IMG/VR virus record: IMGVR_UViG_3300027720_000009 | Location: 1-50,558 of that record | DNA: 50,558 bases | Strand: one strand, 5' to 3' | Origin: a virus | Shown: piece by piece, positions 37,901 to 46,404 of the stretch | How positions within the stretch are numbered: the first letter of the stretch is position 1 | How the letters are laid out: every line of letters starts with the position of its first letter | The notes under the pieces: model-generated | What the model saw: only the letters and a program-made list of their open reading frames with translations | Database searches by the model: none | Told to the model about the DNA's origin: nothing | Program-made: the position numbers and the translations under genes

Positions 37901-38228
37901 TATTTGTAATACCTAATAATTCATTATTAATAATAGAATCATTATTAGTTTGGCTTGATAAAAGGGTCCAATCTGTAGATAAGTAATCTTTGTTTCCAGG
38001 TTTTAAAAAATTTACCGATGCAATTGGTATTGTTTCTAAAGTTTGTTTGTCTTTACCTACTAACAATCGACTTCTTTCTTGTAAATCACATTCAAGATTC
38101 GCATACATCACTAATTCATCGTGATTTACAAATCTTTCCTCTGTGCCTCCATCGTCATTTTGAAGCCAATTTGGGTCAATTAATGCAATATTAGCAAACT
38201 CATTTATTTTAATTTTTTTATCTGCCAT
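31956..38228 (-). CDS. Giant baseplate hub-like protein
   Basis: A 2090-aa structural protein. Residues about 100-205 contain CGASFIPTISVTLEDVRGRA, NLPYPTFYLTLKGYYGKAV and NFQVTLDFLGYKYNVLTDV, a block typical of large baseplate proteins of marine and Bacteroidota myoviruses. Near residues 1740-1830, AMIQPTMYFVLRNVPLFAGP, then YLITEVEHIITVGNFTTKMV, resembles the hub (gp27/gpD-like) domain in which a tube-like barrel ends with a T.F.T...G.R motif. The last roughly 200 residues, beginning AAVSVDQMRRQIRTIVEQKN, form a separate domain that I cannot identify; a cell-wall enzyme is possible but unsupported. It overlaps the gp53-like gene by 11 bp. T4 gp27 has 391 residues, so this would be a very enlarged hub. 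Confidence 0.6.
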   Translation of the reverse strand: MADKKIKINEFANIALIDPNWLQNDDGGTEERFVNHDELVMYANLECDLQERSRLLVGKDKQTLETIPIASVNFLKPGNKDYLSTDWTLLSSQTNNDSIINNELLGITNITYKCGASFIPTISVTLEDVRGRALFEKGNNSVYSVFFNLPYPTFYLTLKGYYGKAVRYPIILQKFQASFQQSSGNFQVTLDFLGYKYNVLTDVQQAYLLALPTMYTQQVNENVQTEPTSTTQNTADQINGSETRINSTIIHKGYEEIKKVYEIYKKKKLIDEKFPELTVQQLIVKLENFEKNVLSNFGSVSLSSLSDAKQFQELLSEYRKKIITETKNSWKNKYLNNLNYYVVKENGKTYNVYTYSQQIIKDSQYDNAIIELQTIIDTFNDELAKVPTFGKNVGEGENRISVNIDSENVKIYPDNISYQIDIGESAKQRNTSESTITGELNELRTAIANDLQRRSLNNVIPISVPFFFRFDGDGYFDTEISDIEKILNDKKTKLEKKLTSEINLLLSSKKGIGFEPTIRNIIGVIMASTDAFLRLMEKTHTDAFKNGKNPSKIAAVNQSDYSEGFVFPWPQYAEEITTEDGEIKYELKYPGDPESVDRTKGDDYIAWPEVEFVEEFVKGYNQRTQTPIQTFDSNNDETSINRLLISGFDILSNQSYSVLQDIKFIYEVWERIQAIAQYQGFVRNNRYSTILNLLQAYEATNIINGIGFDDPELINQFKSNFGLPEGETLTPENYLNQVLKNASIGGQGTFWQNLIRANYNTDYLSSELLNPSRLKDVELPIAEAQIVTDPNGSDIEESMEKYLNKPDKNEIEFTDCFPFIDKNYNLQYLFEGNQNNLPSVVLSTDKSLIFDPSTKKIINYRGLYALENKGDITQNRPFQFFVNTNNPINYESVKTNMADFYSQRIYNYDKEFSYTEGIITSQDRLKDLNYTSSMLNTPMFVKAIQNGVINYKSGSEYPYTQASFLFLNSLPLSTLSEPYRNSDGSKNDYIGPTLSKYGGIHALPKLWIAKIGSLWNRYKSVRIDGSDMLASCLTPFSLNRNAEYDPLTFNPNKLYTFSGSTDPSSTSSTISIKLTDSFTNTQGETLESMMVGFYPRILNDFFYFYNDFELYTSVSTIQEEIQQKIDDGSVILLSNSDSKINKPLGYDSGNPNTSLNYGTVSLLFKSFVPNSGNQSGNFYFSAPSFGSRYTQVTNECFENGNLVTPIYGNDEVFNGSTRVFWGGTHFGYYPNQDSVNSILEYFTDVNYSAPFKFNFNDVGQYVNNFGVPFTEECMFTFSKDELDLFEQVFLDFSKSQAQTTEGFNIQTILREGLQINEADFTESGPNLIIEKYSIKQQLNFNNIVNNYINLNTIFERGNPTKFNFKTFAALTSESERFVLDSGNLIFDNYDGDTPNALPQISNSTTFNDVLINYPNEMVALYLNVGDFQYTNLDYNLDTEPNFIFEFFTELNIGFTVDNIIVFADLIKIYASKRIQNIGNPSYNFTQDIEEYLNRTLVFRDEIFTGVISKVQKSLPDAQQNTNSTNQSSTTGVQSKLEYYQMFKAVNDKWVAANNYESETLFEDILFLDRANRDIGSKVIVDVFKVTSFLKSNPKASVYNIVSSIIQTNNFIMFSMPAYINFYNVQTVGEARIKQDTPSSFADKMFGTFSEVDYQDSKSKLVCQYVETPSEQLNNPNQFNGFKDDSWNFGEPNPNPLIEDTKLKEIKDDWALSNKVVGFQVDFGLQNQNIFKDIQVSQDIGKPTAESLQMEFDIANLNSGTKGYTQSVSLYNIYKTRSYSSTITSLGNAMIQPTMYFVLRNVPLFAGPYLITEVEHIITVGNFTTKMVGTRQKLYTPPLRNALLSVIKENFVTSLVSDLYGKRQSEKQKDENNVTKKNTIINSLNSSPEPSSNRTCTPIPYYRSYSAVTTTQAAVSVDQMRRQIRTIVEQKNSVFATYWIYSMYYLKSYDGKSFKVFNNNPQLISIGNNSSTWGGNLNNYFDKTYICMDITPGTSESIASFPNLENAINFSFDKYSPSFKKITDKLLTGMTESDYVTEFTRTWIEKVPLDITQNTDNFYDNFVNSNPTELQKIQTKVAESYKTITAFLALN

Positions 38229-38541
38229 AATAATAGAAATAGGTATCTAACCCAGCCTTATAATCTAAAATAGATGATAATAAAGGAAATGGTATTTTTA
38301 AAGTGGCATTATCAGGTATGTTTACTTCAGACCCACTATACTCAGGATTTGCTTGTAAAATTAACCAACCAAAATAAGGTGAACCATAATAAGTTTGTGA
38401 AACTTTATCTAATCTAGATAAACCAACACGATATATATAAATTTTATCTGTACTTTTTGCAGGTATTCTTACATACGGTACTATTGTTTGTACCCCATTA
38501 ACAATTAAATTGTCATATCTATTAAAATATTGATTTGCCAT
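38218..38541 (-). CDS. LysM-type baseplate wedge protein, T4 gp53-like
   Basis: A 107-aa protein with a single LysM-like domain: YRVGLSRLDKVSQTYYGSPY, then FGWLILQANPEYSG, then VNIPDNATLKIPFP. This matches the T4 gp53 style (RxGDrld.iA..yYG.p.yWW.I..aN...I..G..L.IP). Gp53 staples neighbouring wedges to the hub in the baseplate. It is shorter than T4 gp53 (196 aa), retaining mainly the LysM core. It starts 2 bp after the 1606-aa gene and overlaps the hub-like gene by 11 bp, which fits a central baseplate operon. Confidence 0.78.
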   Translation of the reverse strand: MANQYFNRYDNLIVNGVQTIVPYVRIPAKSTDKIYIYRVGLSRLDKVSQTYYGSPYFGWLILQANPEYSGSEVNIPDNATLKIPFPLLSSILDYKAGLDTYFYYYGR

Positions 38542-38543
38542 TT

Positions 38544-41500
38544 TTATCCGTCAAATTGTTTTTTACCGTTAAATGTTGCAGGGTCATCATCATAATTTAC
38601 ATTTGATGTCACATCCTTAAATTGTGATGTTAAATCTATGGGCCCTGGTGCGGTTGAAAAATTCATGTTTCTAGTTTTTTGAGTTACACTAACTCCGTTT
38701 GATTGGGGGTTAAAGTTTTGGAACTCTGCAAACGTCGGGTTATTTTTAAACTCCTGTAAAAACTCATCTTCAGCTGACTTTTCATTTGTAAAAAACGGAA
38801 CCCAAAAATTAGAAATAACCCTATCAACTTCAGATAAAGCAACCTCTGTTTCATCAGGTATTACATTTTTAACTAAGTCCTGTCTGAAAGTTTCTTTTTT
38901 TGTTTCATCCAAGATTATTGTTGAGAATATTGTATACACATATGCGTCCCCGAATTCATTAGAGAATGTCATCGGGGTATACGTTGTAGTCATTCCCGAG
39001 GTATATTGAATATTAAAAATAATTTTATTTAAAGAATATGTGTGGAAGTTACTAACCGCTGACATTACTGTATAGTAATCAGTTTTAAACGTATCTAAAG
39101 TATTTTCACCACCTTCTGTTTGTCCAGTTAAATTATAAATTTTTGGGTTACCGTCATTTAATATTTTACCGTCACCACTAAATGAAACAAAATCCATCTT
39201 TTGCATGTATTTGGTCATATTAAGTTGGGTGTTAGATAAGTTATTAACAGCAGTTGTAACAGAATTAAAATTATTTAAAAGTGTCTTATTAATAGTGTCA
39301 ATATAATTTGATTTTATTTTATTTCTACTAAAGTTTGATAGGGTTTGTGAATTAACCTGTTCAATGCCATACATAAGTCTATCACTATCCGAATCAATTA
39401 AATCAACCAGTAACTCTCCGACTCTATCTAGTGGTCCTTGCCATGTAACTTGTTTACCTAAAATTGTTACTTGTTGTCCAGGACTTGAGCTTTCAAAATT
39501 GTTAAAATATCCTATTTTATATGACGTAGTATTGTTAATTTGTGCCCATACTCCTAAATTATATTCTTTAACAAAACTTTCATAACCGTTTGTAACACCA
39601 TTAAAATATTCTTTAACTATATCAACAAAAGAATTGAAGAATTTTTGATACTGTAAAACACCAGTTTGGACTCCATTTTCAGATGGTGTTGAGTTTATAA
39701 TTTCCCCAAATGTTGTTCCAGCATTATTTTCAGCACTATTTACATTATTTATTTTTGGTAAAGGTTCTTCGTTTCTTATCGACTCAATTAATGCGTTATC
39801 AACTACTGTAGTATCTTCTGTAGCAACAGCCCTTTCATCGTACATTTCAGTATTTGCATAGTAATTAAAAGATAGTGCGTTTTGTAATCTCGCAACTGGT
39901 TCCGTTAATCCATGTCCTCCTATCATTTCAAATGACAATGATATATTTGCAATCATCGGTTGAAATCCTATACCTTCTGGATTCATGTCCCAAATTGGTT
40001 CGTACCCGATTGATAAATCTTTAGGAACTATCTTTGTGTGATAAAAATCGCCTATTCTCAAAACCAAAATAGGAGGTGTTCCAAAATTTGTGTTAAATGA
40101 ACTACTTTCAAATGAGTTAGACCCATCTTCTCTTTTAACAGGAATTGTCCTACCTGGTCTTACACACTGATTTAAGAAAACTAATCTTGAATTTAGACCT
40201 TCGGGTGTCATGGAATGAAATGCCGGATTAAAGTGTTTAAACTTACTTTTAATTCCATCATATATAAAAGGGTCAGAACTTTTTATCGCTTCAAAATAAT
40301 CTTGTTCCGTTAATAATTTTCTTAAAATTCTCTTACTCACTCCTTGTCTTTTAGTCTGAATATCACCTGGAGTATTGACTTTATTACCAAACAAAGTATC
40401 CTGATTTGGGGTACTATTTGTGTTGTCAGTACTATCTGGTGGTGTTTCGTTAACGGGTGTTAACAAAACACTTTTAATGTTTATTGCTCTGCAAGCTGCG
40501 GCATTAAAAGTATAATCAAGTTTAGCCAGTTCTTCTGAGGATAATGGGATTGATGTACAATTGTAGGGTTCACTAGTCCCATCAAGAAGTTTTAAGGCAT
40601 TTGAAGTTAGTACGGTTCCATCGGTCTTAATTAAAAATCTCTTCTCTCCATTTTGAGTTTTAACGTCTGATATTTTTTTTCCGTTAACAAGGATATAATC
40701 ATAGAAAAATTTTTCAATTGATGGTATCCATGTATCTTGATTTTCTGGTGAGCCCAAAATTTGGACCTCCGACAGTGTCAATTCAACTATTTCGGTACCG
40801 TCTTCAAGTACCTTACTAATTGATGCCCTCAACCTTTCCATTGCTGAAAATGATTCAGAAATATAACTATTAAAAAATATGTCTAATGGGGGTTGGGTAG
40901 GAAAACTAGCATCTATATATTCATCTTGATTAAAAATATATTCATCATATATTGTTTCATAATCCGGGTCAACTGGAGAAGGTGTTGTTAGTTTAATCGG
41001 GAATAAAAAAGACCAATTTGTGAAATCTTCTTCAAGTTGTGTTTGTGAATTACTTATAGCATTATAATCCGACTGTTGTGGTGTCGCTTGTTTTTTCTCT
41101 TCCTCTGTTGTTTGGTTACTACCCAATATTTCTTGATACAATTGGTCTATTGTACCCATATCTAAAGTATTAAATTTTCTTGCAAGTTCGTAAATATCAT
41201 ACTTTTTAAGACCGGCATGGAAAGAAGCCATAACTTGATTAACTAAATTACTATCTGCCCTCTCAAGTTCTCTTTTAACTAAAATATCAGACACTGATGA
41301 GTGGTCGACTATAATTTGGAATTTTAAAGTTGCCCCTCTTGTTGTATTTTCATATGTGTATATTGGTTCAGGTCTTCCTAAAAAACTAGTAGGATTAAAC
41401 CTAGCGGTACTACTTTCACCATCTACAGATAAATTATATGGTGGAAACCACATAATTCTACCTCCGTTTGGTCCTTTTTCGCATGGTGCCAAATCATTGT

Positions 41501-43364
41501 ATTCATCACTTCCAACCCAAGCCAAGTTCTCAAGTGACAACATATATTTTTTTACTTTACCATCTTTTATAGACGTTGAGTCTGTACCAACAGTTGGATT
41601 TATATTTAAATTATAGGTTGAGTCTAAAATTGAGTTGGTGAACTTTCTTATATTTCCGTTTGTTTCAAGTCCGCTGTCATTGGCGACTGTTTGTTGTAAA
41701 TTATTATAACTAAAGTAAGGAACATCTTTTGTAAAAACTCTCCCGTATTCTTCACCAACCTCTACACCGTTTTTGTTAACATACTTTCTAACTCTCGAAC
41801 CTTTGGTCATTTCTTTATATCCATCACTGAATACTTTAGAAACTTGATTTATTGCGTTACCTGCCGAGGTTAATCTATTTTTTGCATCTTTAGGTGTGTT
41901 TTCTACAATTTCTTGAGTTCTTTGTAATAAAGAACCTTGTTTAAGTCTATCTTTAAAATTACTTGAAGCCGACTTTGCAAATTTGTCTTGTATACTTGTA
42001 AAGTTTGGGTTAGCACCAAATTGATTACCGTCAGGACCTGCATATTTGCCAGCCTTGCTATATGTTGAAGATTGGGTCCACGTAAACCCTCCTGTTGGGT
42101 CATTGTCGTCGGTATAAGCTAAACTTTTTAAACCAAAATTTAAATTATCTATTTCAGTTCCTTCATATGTTTTACCAATAACATCAACATTCAAAGGAGA
42201 TGATAGAAGTGAAATATCGTCGGTAGTACTAGGAATGTAAAAATTACCTAAAGAATTACTCTTATCAAAAATTTGGTCAATTACAAGACCTACTTGAGTT
42301 GTATTTTGTTCATAATTAGGTCTGTACTTGTTATAATTGATATTGGAGAATAAAACACTTTTTTGACCTGAACCAGTGTTATTTAAGAATTTGATAGATG
42401 GATTGGTTGGGGTTGCGGGTTTTACTACCTTATTATAAAGATTTCTAAAAAATCCCGGATTTGTTGTTAACGCCACCTCATTTGCTGGGTCCGAGAAGTA
42501 ATCACCCTCAATAGGTGATGTTGGTATATAAGTCCCTGAAAATTTTTGTAATAAAAAAGAAGCTTGGTCAACAACTCCGTCAGGTACAGTAATTGCATAA
42601 TTCTTAGCAACAAAAGATTCTTTACCTGAAACAAGTAATGACAGACTAAACGGGTCACTAAATGCTTGTAAGTTAAGTCTCCCTATTGAATTTTTTTCTA
42701 CTTCCCTTTCTATTCTTTCTCTAAAGGATTGGGCTAAGAACCCTGCGGATAATTGCTTTAAATAAGAGTCTTCGGACAATCCCGCACCTCCAGTAGAAAC
42801 GTCTAATAAACTTATTACTGACCCTTGTAACGGATTAAAAGGCCCCGGGTCAGATATTGTGAAATTTGGATACCCTCCTGATTTAGGTTGATTTTTTGGT
42901 AAAATATTATCAGTAGCAATGTATGAATCAATATACCCACCTTCAGGTGTAAATTTATTAATTACCGCATTTGCATCAATAAAAAATTCACTAAGTAGTT
43001 CAAGTTCTGCAAAAGAAGGTCCGTATTCACCTTTAAGTTCAGATTTTCCAAATAAAACACTACCAAGTCCTGCTTGCTGCATGGAAACAGCTCCGTTATT
43101 TTGTCCAACAACTTCAGCGGCATCAATTACTTGAGCGGCCCCGTAAGTGTTTGGAATCATCTCTTCAATTGCCTCATCAAATACCCCTTGAGATAGATTT
43201 GGTAAATCTGTTGGGGTTAGGTCGATTAAAGTTGTCACATAAGGTTTAGTGTCCCCTTGATAAGAAAATCCCCCATCTATTTTATATGGCGTTAAATTTT
43301 TAGCAATAAGTGAGTCCCTAAATTGTGCAGAACCCTGAAAACTTAAAATATTCTGACTCGCCAT
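38544..43364 (-). CDS. Giant baseplate/tube-junction protein (gp48/gp54-like domains)
   Basis: A 1606-aa structural protein. Two regions resemble tail-tube or tube-cap domains. At about residues 605-690, RIMWFPPYNLSVDGESSTAR, then SFLGRPEPIYTYENTTRGAT and LKFQIIVDHSS. At about 1095-1175, PPILVLRIGDFYHTKIVPKD, then GFQPMIANISLSFEMIGGHG and PVARLQNALSFNYYAN. Such modules are found in T4 gp48 and gp54, which link hub and tube. The long N-terminal 550 residues and the linkers, rich in Asn, Ser and Thr, have no match I can name. It follows the tape measure gene and precedes the gp53-like gene, as expected for a junction protein. It is several times longer than either T4 protein, perhaps a fusion with new domains. 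Confidence 0.62.
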   Translation of the reverse strand: MASQNILSFQGSAQFRDSLIAKNLTPYKIDGGFSYQGDTKPYVTTLIDLTPTDLPNLSQGVFDEAIEEMIPNTYGAAQVIDAAEVVGQNNGAVSMQQAGLGSVLFGKSELKGEYGPSFAELELLSEFFIDANAVINKFTPEGGYIDSYIATDNILPKNQPKSGGYPNFTISDPGPFNPLQGSVISLLDVSTGGAGLSEDSYLKQLSAGFLAQSFRERIEREVEKNSIGRLNLQAFSDPFSLSLLVSGKESFVAKNYAITVPDGVVDQASFLLQKFSGTYIPTSPIEGDYFSDPANEVALTTNPGFFRNLYNKVVKPATPTNPSIKFLNNTGSGQKSVLFSNINYNKYRPNYEQNTTQVGLVIDQIFDKSNSLGNFYIPSTTDDISLLSSPLNVDVIGKTYEGTEIDNLNFGLKSLAYTDDNDPTGGFTWTQSSTYSKAGKYAGPDGNQFGANPNFTSIQDKFAKSASSNFKDRLKQGSLLQRTQEIVENTPKDAKNRLTSAGNAINQVSKVFSDGYKEMTKGSRVRKYVNKNGVEVGEEYGRVFTKDVPYFSYNNLQQTVANDSGLETNGNIRKFTNSILDSTYNLNINPTVGTDSTSIKDGKVKKYMLSLENLAWVGSDEYNDLAPCEKGPNGGRIMWFPPYNLSVDGESSTARFNPTSFLGRPEPIYTYENTTRGATLKFQIIVDHSSVSDILVKRELERADSNLVNQVMASFHAGLKKYDIYELARKFNTLDMGTIDQLYQEILGSNQTTEEEKKQATPQQSDYNAISNSQTQLEEDFTNWSFLFPIKLTTPSPVDPDYETIYDEYIFNQDEYIDASFPTQPPLDIFFNSYISESFSAMERLRASISKVLEDGTEIVELTLSEVQILGSPENQDTWIPSIEKFFYDYILVNGKKISDVKTQNGEKRFLIKTDGTVLTSNALKLLDGTSEPYNCTSIPLSSEELAKLDYTFNAAACRAINIKSVLLTPVNETPPDSTDNTNSTPNQDTLFGNKVNTPGDIQTKRQGVSKRILRKLLTEQDYFEAIKSSDPFIYDGIKSKFKHFNPAFHSMTPEGLNSRLVFLNQCVRPGRTIPVKREDGSNSFESSSFNTNFGTPPILVLRIGDFYHTKIVPKDLSIGYEPIWDMNPEGIGFQPMIANISLSFEMIGGHGLTEPVARLQNALSFNYYANTEMYDERAVATEDTTVVDNALIESIRNEEPLPKINNVNSAENNAGTTFGEIINSTPSENGVQTGVLQYQKFFNSFVDIVKEYFNGVTNGYESFVKEYNLGVWAQINNTTSYKIGYFNNFESSSPGQQVTILGKQVTWQGPLDRVGELLVDLIDSDSDRLMYGIEQVNSQTLSNFSRNKIKSNYIDTINKTLLNNFNSVTTAVNNLSNTQLNMTKYMQKMDFVSFSGDGKILNDGNPKIYNLTGQTEGGENTLDTFKTDYYTVMSAVSNFHTYSLNKIIFNIQYTSGMTTTYTPMTFSNEFGDAYVYTIFSTIILDETKKETFRQDLVKNVIPDETEVALSEVDRVISNFWVPFFTNEKSAEDEFLQEFKNNPTFAEFQNFNPQSNGVSVTQKTRNMNFSTAPGPIDLTSQFKDVTSNVNYDDDPATFNGKKQFDG

Positions 43365-43411
43365 CTATACTGTTTTAATAATAAATAGATAGATAACTAT
43401 TTTATGAAAGA

Positions 43412-46384
43412 TTAGACGTTAACACCAACCCCAGTGTTTACGTTGGATTGTACTCCTGAGGGTCTGGCTGGTGAAGTGTTATTTATACCGTAGCTAGCCA
43501 TTCCACCAAAAAGTTTATTTCCAAAATCTTGAATATATGGAGTGCTTTTGAATTTATTTTCGAATTCTGAAAGTGCGTCTTTTGACAACCTGTCAGCACC
43601 CTCAAATTTTATTACGGTTTCAAATCTTAATGGTTTTCCACCATCCACAGTTAATGATGAATTAAAGTTTGTATTAAAATTACCTGAAGAAAACAACTCG
43701 GATTTATTATTTTCCATAACTCTATTAAGTAAATCATTTTCTTTTTTTGGTTGGTATACAGCTGTAAGTGGTTGATTTTGGGGTGTTTGATATTCTTTAG
43801 AAGAAAAAAGTTCCGTGTATTTTTCTCTATCTCTTAGTAATTCATTTTTTTCTGATAGAAATCTTAATTCGTTGTTTTTTTCAAATGAATTTATTGTGTT
43901 ATTTCCTACTTCCCCTTTAAATGAATCAATATTTTTATATTGTATTTGAGAGTTTGGAAATAATGTATTACTTTCAAATTTTGTACCTCCATAATTATTA
44001 ATCGCATAATCTTTAAAATTTTGGTCAAATTTTAAAAAATTATCACTTGCGTTTGACACAGCATCCCCAAATTTTGTAAATTGCGATTCTACTTTAGTTG
44101 GGCTATACATACGATTATCACTTGCGTTTAACACAGCATCCCCAAATTTTGTAAATTGCGATTCTACTTTAGTTGGGCTATACATACGATTATCAAAAGC
44201 GGTTGTGCTGTTTTCCACACCTCCTATAACATCACCAACCTGTCCAACAGTAGGTCCTTGGTTAAATGTATTAGTAGTTGTATTCGTATTTTGATTCATG
44301 TTCGTCACATAACTTGTTAAATTTTCTGATGTTTCATAGAAATTTTGTATTGCAGTTGTTAAACTCTGAGCATAATCATTCATGACTGTAGAATTTGTAA
44401 CCATCGCAACCGTCTCGGTCATGAAGCCATCTGTGGCGGTTTTAAGAGTTTCTGAACTCATTAAAAGATTATTTGTTGCTGTTGTTAAATTATCAATATC
44501 GGTATTTAAATTTGATATTCCAACGCCTAAATCGGCGGTTTGTTGGTTTAGGTTTTGTATACTTGTATTGGTTTGTGTATTCAAATTTTGACTAAACAAA
44601 TTTTGAGACTGATTTAAATTTTGAATATTTGTATTACTTTGTGTATTTTGATTTGTTGAGTTCTGACTGAATAAATTTTGAACTTGATTCATTAAACCAG
44701 GTGCTAAGTTTTGTAAATTTTGTAAATCTATACCTTGATTTTTTAAGAAATCTTGAAAGTCATTAAGAGGTTCAAAATCAGTAGGTATTTGTTTTCCTAC
44801 CTCTTTAATTGTATCTTTAAACGCGCTCCCTCCTGCTTGAAGTACATTTAAAAGGGCTTCACGTATAGCGGGCCCTATTTTTAAGTAATCCCCTTCTTTA
44901 AAGGCATCTGCGGCTTCTTTTAAATTTTTTGATGATTCATCGATATTTTTGTCAAACTCGCTACCTGGCCCTAAACTATTAACAATAACCTCACTTGCTT
45001 TACTTGCCCCAATTTGGTTAACTCTCATGAGTTCTTGACCAAGTCCACTTGCCATTGAAAATGCGGGTGATTTCATGGCAGCTTCATTGGCCTTGTACAT
45101 ATCGGTCAACATGTCTAATTGTTGTTGAGCGATTGATAACATTTTTTCTTCCGCAGTTTTACCCTCTTCTCCTTGAGCTTCCATCAAAGCTTCCTTAAGT
45201 TGAGTGGGATTGTCTTTGTAAGCATCTAATAATTCAGTAACAGACTGCTCTACAAGTTGTCCACTAGCATCTTTTGTAGTTATTTTATACTCTCCTCCTT
45301 CTCCAAGTTCAGACAAATTTGCAACAAGTTCTTTTGTTTCGTCATCAAGACCATAACCTGCAAAAGAAATTTCAGACATTTTTTTGTCTAAATCTGCCGC
45401 CCCTAAAGCAAATTTTTCAAGTTGGTCCAACGGAATACCCATTGCCTCTTCTAAAGCTTTAAGGTCTTTTCTTGCCGATGGCATTATTCTAAAACTTTGT
45501 GATTGTTTGTCAAAGTAGGTATAAGTTTTTAACATTTTACCCAATTCTTCATTTAACTCAGGAACATTGTTTTGAGCCAAATCCATAAGTCTTAAAGGGT
45601 CAACTAATGATGAAGAAGTAACACCAAGTCTTTGTAAGGCAGCCGCGGTTTCAATAGCTGACTCAGGAGATAATACTTTATCGGCAAATTTAAATACATC
45701 GGCCATATTAGTTCTTAAAGCCGAAGATTTAGCCGCCATTTCAGCCAGTCCCTCAATACCATTTTCAAACCCTAATCTATTAAGTTGTTGTAAATTTTCA
45801 ACAACCGCTTTTGACACTATTTTGCTACTAACACCTAACCTATTTGCGGTGTCAATAACTTTAATCATCTCATTATCAATTTGATATATAGATGTTCCAA
45901 TGTCTTTAAATCCTTTTTGTAGTACCGGTAATTCTATTCCTGTTGCTCTAGTTGTGGCATAAAATTCTGTCATCCTTTCACTTGTCAACAACACATTACG
46001 ACCCATTGAATCTAAAGTGTTAAGTTGAGTGTTTAAGGCGTCTGTTTCTGTACCTCCCAAACGAATAATGTCAATTGCCGCTTCCGAAAATTCTTGCTTA
46101 ATCTCAGTGGCGAGATTAGCCCCCATTCCCATTTTATTGACCATTTTCTGAAACGATTGGTCCAAAATTACAGAAGCGGACTCAACGTTTCTCATAAGTT
46201 GGTCTAAACCACCAGTAGTAAAAGGATTTTGTTGTTGCAGAGCATTAATACCTTCTCTTGCAATTTTAAAATTGAAGAAATTTGTTTGTCCGGATTGATT
46301 AAACGAAGCCTTACTTAGTGATTGTGCAAACTGCACTCCTGCGTCTTCTACCGCATCATCTTTATCATTGAAATACATACTCAT
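43412..46384 (-). CDS. Tape measure protein
   Basis: A 990-aa protein placed directly after the chaperone. Residues 1-430 are mostly helical (for example AIDIIRLGGTETDALNTQLN and MTEFYATTRATGIELPVLQK), typical of tape measure proteins, which set tail length and pass through the tube. Residues about 560-720 are rich in Asn, Gln and Thr, with short repeats such as NLFSQN and IQNLNQ. Residues about 731-781 are a near-perfect duplication of a 25-residue unit. The C-terminus (NINNTSPARPSG..) is Gly/Asn-rich. At about 0.15 nm per residue, a length of 990 aa would give a tail near 150 nm, longer than T4; this is an estimate. A second in-frame ATG is the third codon. Confidence 0.82.
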   Translation of the reverse strand: MSMYFNDKDDAVEDAGVQFAQSLSKASFNQSGQTNFFNFKIAREGINALQQQNPFTTGGLDQLMRNVESASVILDQSFQKMVNKMGMGANLATEIKQEFSEAAIDIIRLGGTETDALNTQLNTLDSMGRNVLLTSERMTEFYATTRATGIELPVLQKGFKDIGTSIYQIDNEMIKVIDTANRLGVSSKIVSKAVVENLQQLNRLGFENGIEGLAEMAAKSSALRTNMADVFKFADKVLSPESAIETAAALQRLGVTSSSLVDPLRLMDLAQNNVPELNEELGKMLKTYTYFDKQSQSFRIMPSARKDLKALEEAMGIPLDQLEKFALGAADLDKKMSEISFAGYGLDDETKELVANLSELGEGGEYKITTKDASGQLVEQSVTELLDAYKDNPTQLKEALMEAQGEEGKTAEEKMLSIAQQQLDMLTDMYKANEAAMKSPAFSMASGLGQELMRVNQIGASKASEVIVNSLGPGSEFDKNIDESSKNLKEAADAFKEGDYLKIGPAIREALLNVLQAGGSAFKDTIKEVGKQIPTDFEPLNDFQDFLKNQGIDLQNLQNLAPGLMNQVQNLFSQNSTNQNTQSNTNIQNLNQSQNLFSQNLNTQTNTSIQNLNQQTADLGVGISNLNTDIDNLTTATNNLLMSSETLKTATDGFMTETVAMVTNSTVMNDYAQSLTTAIQNFYETSENLTSYVTNMNQNTNTTTNTFNQGPTVGQVGDVIGGVENSTTAFDNRMYSPTKVESQFTKFGDAVLNASDNRMYSPTKVESQFTKFGDAVSNASDNFLKFDQNFKDYAINNYGGTKFESNTLFPNSQIQYKNIDSFKGEVGNNTINSFEKNNELRFLSEKNELLRDREKYTELFSSKEYQTPQNQPLTAVYQPKKENDLLNRVMENNKSELFSSGNFNTNFNSSLTVDGGKPLRFETVIKFEGADRLSKDALSEFENKFKSTPYIQDFGNKLFGGMASYGINNTSPARPSGVQSNVNTGVGVNV
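44041..44190. repeat. 75-bp tandem duplication in tape measure gene
   Basis: Two adjacent 75-bp units (44041-44115 and 44116-44190) differ at only one base (G at 44055, A at 44130). The duplication is 25 codons long, so the frame is preserved, and it encodes the repeated block containing DNRMYSPTKVESQFTKFGDA. The single change swaps Leu for Ser. Near-identity at the DNA level points to a recent event or ongoing homogenisation. Confidence 0.9.
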
Positions 46385-46391
46385 ATAAATA
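46384..46391 (-). promoter_or_regulatory. TATTTATA element at tape measure start
   Basis: The coding-strand octamer TATTTATA runs directly into the ATG of the tape measure gene, its last A being the A of the start codon. No Shine-Dalgarno motif is present. At this position it would more naturally act as an initiation-region element than as a -10 promoter box. Confidence 0.3.
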
Positions 46392-46404
46392 AATAATCAT
46401 TACA

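Noticed and set aside
44041-44190. CRISPR-like direct repeats
   Set aside because: There are only two units with no spacers, and they are in frame within a coding sequence.
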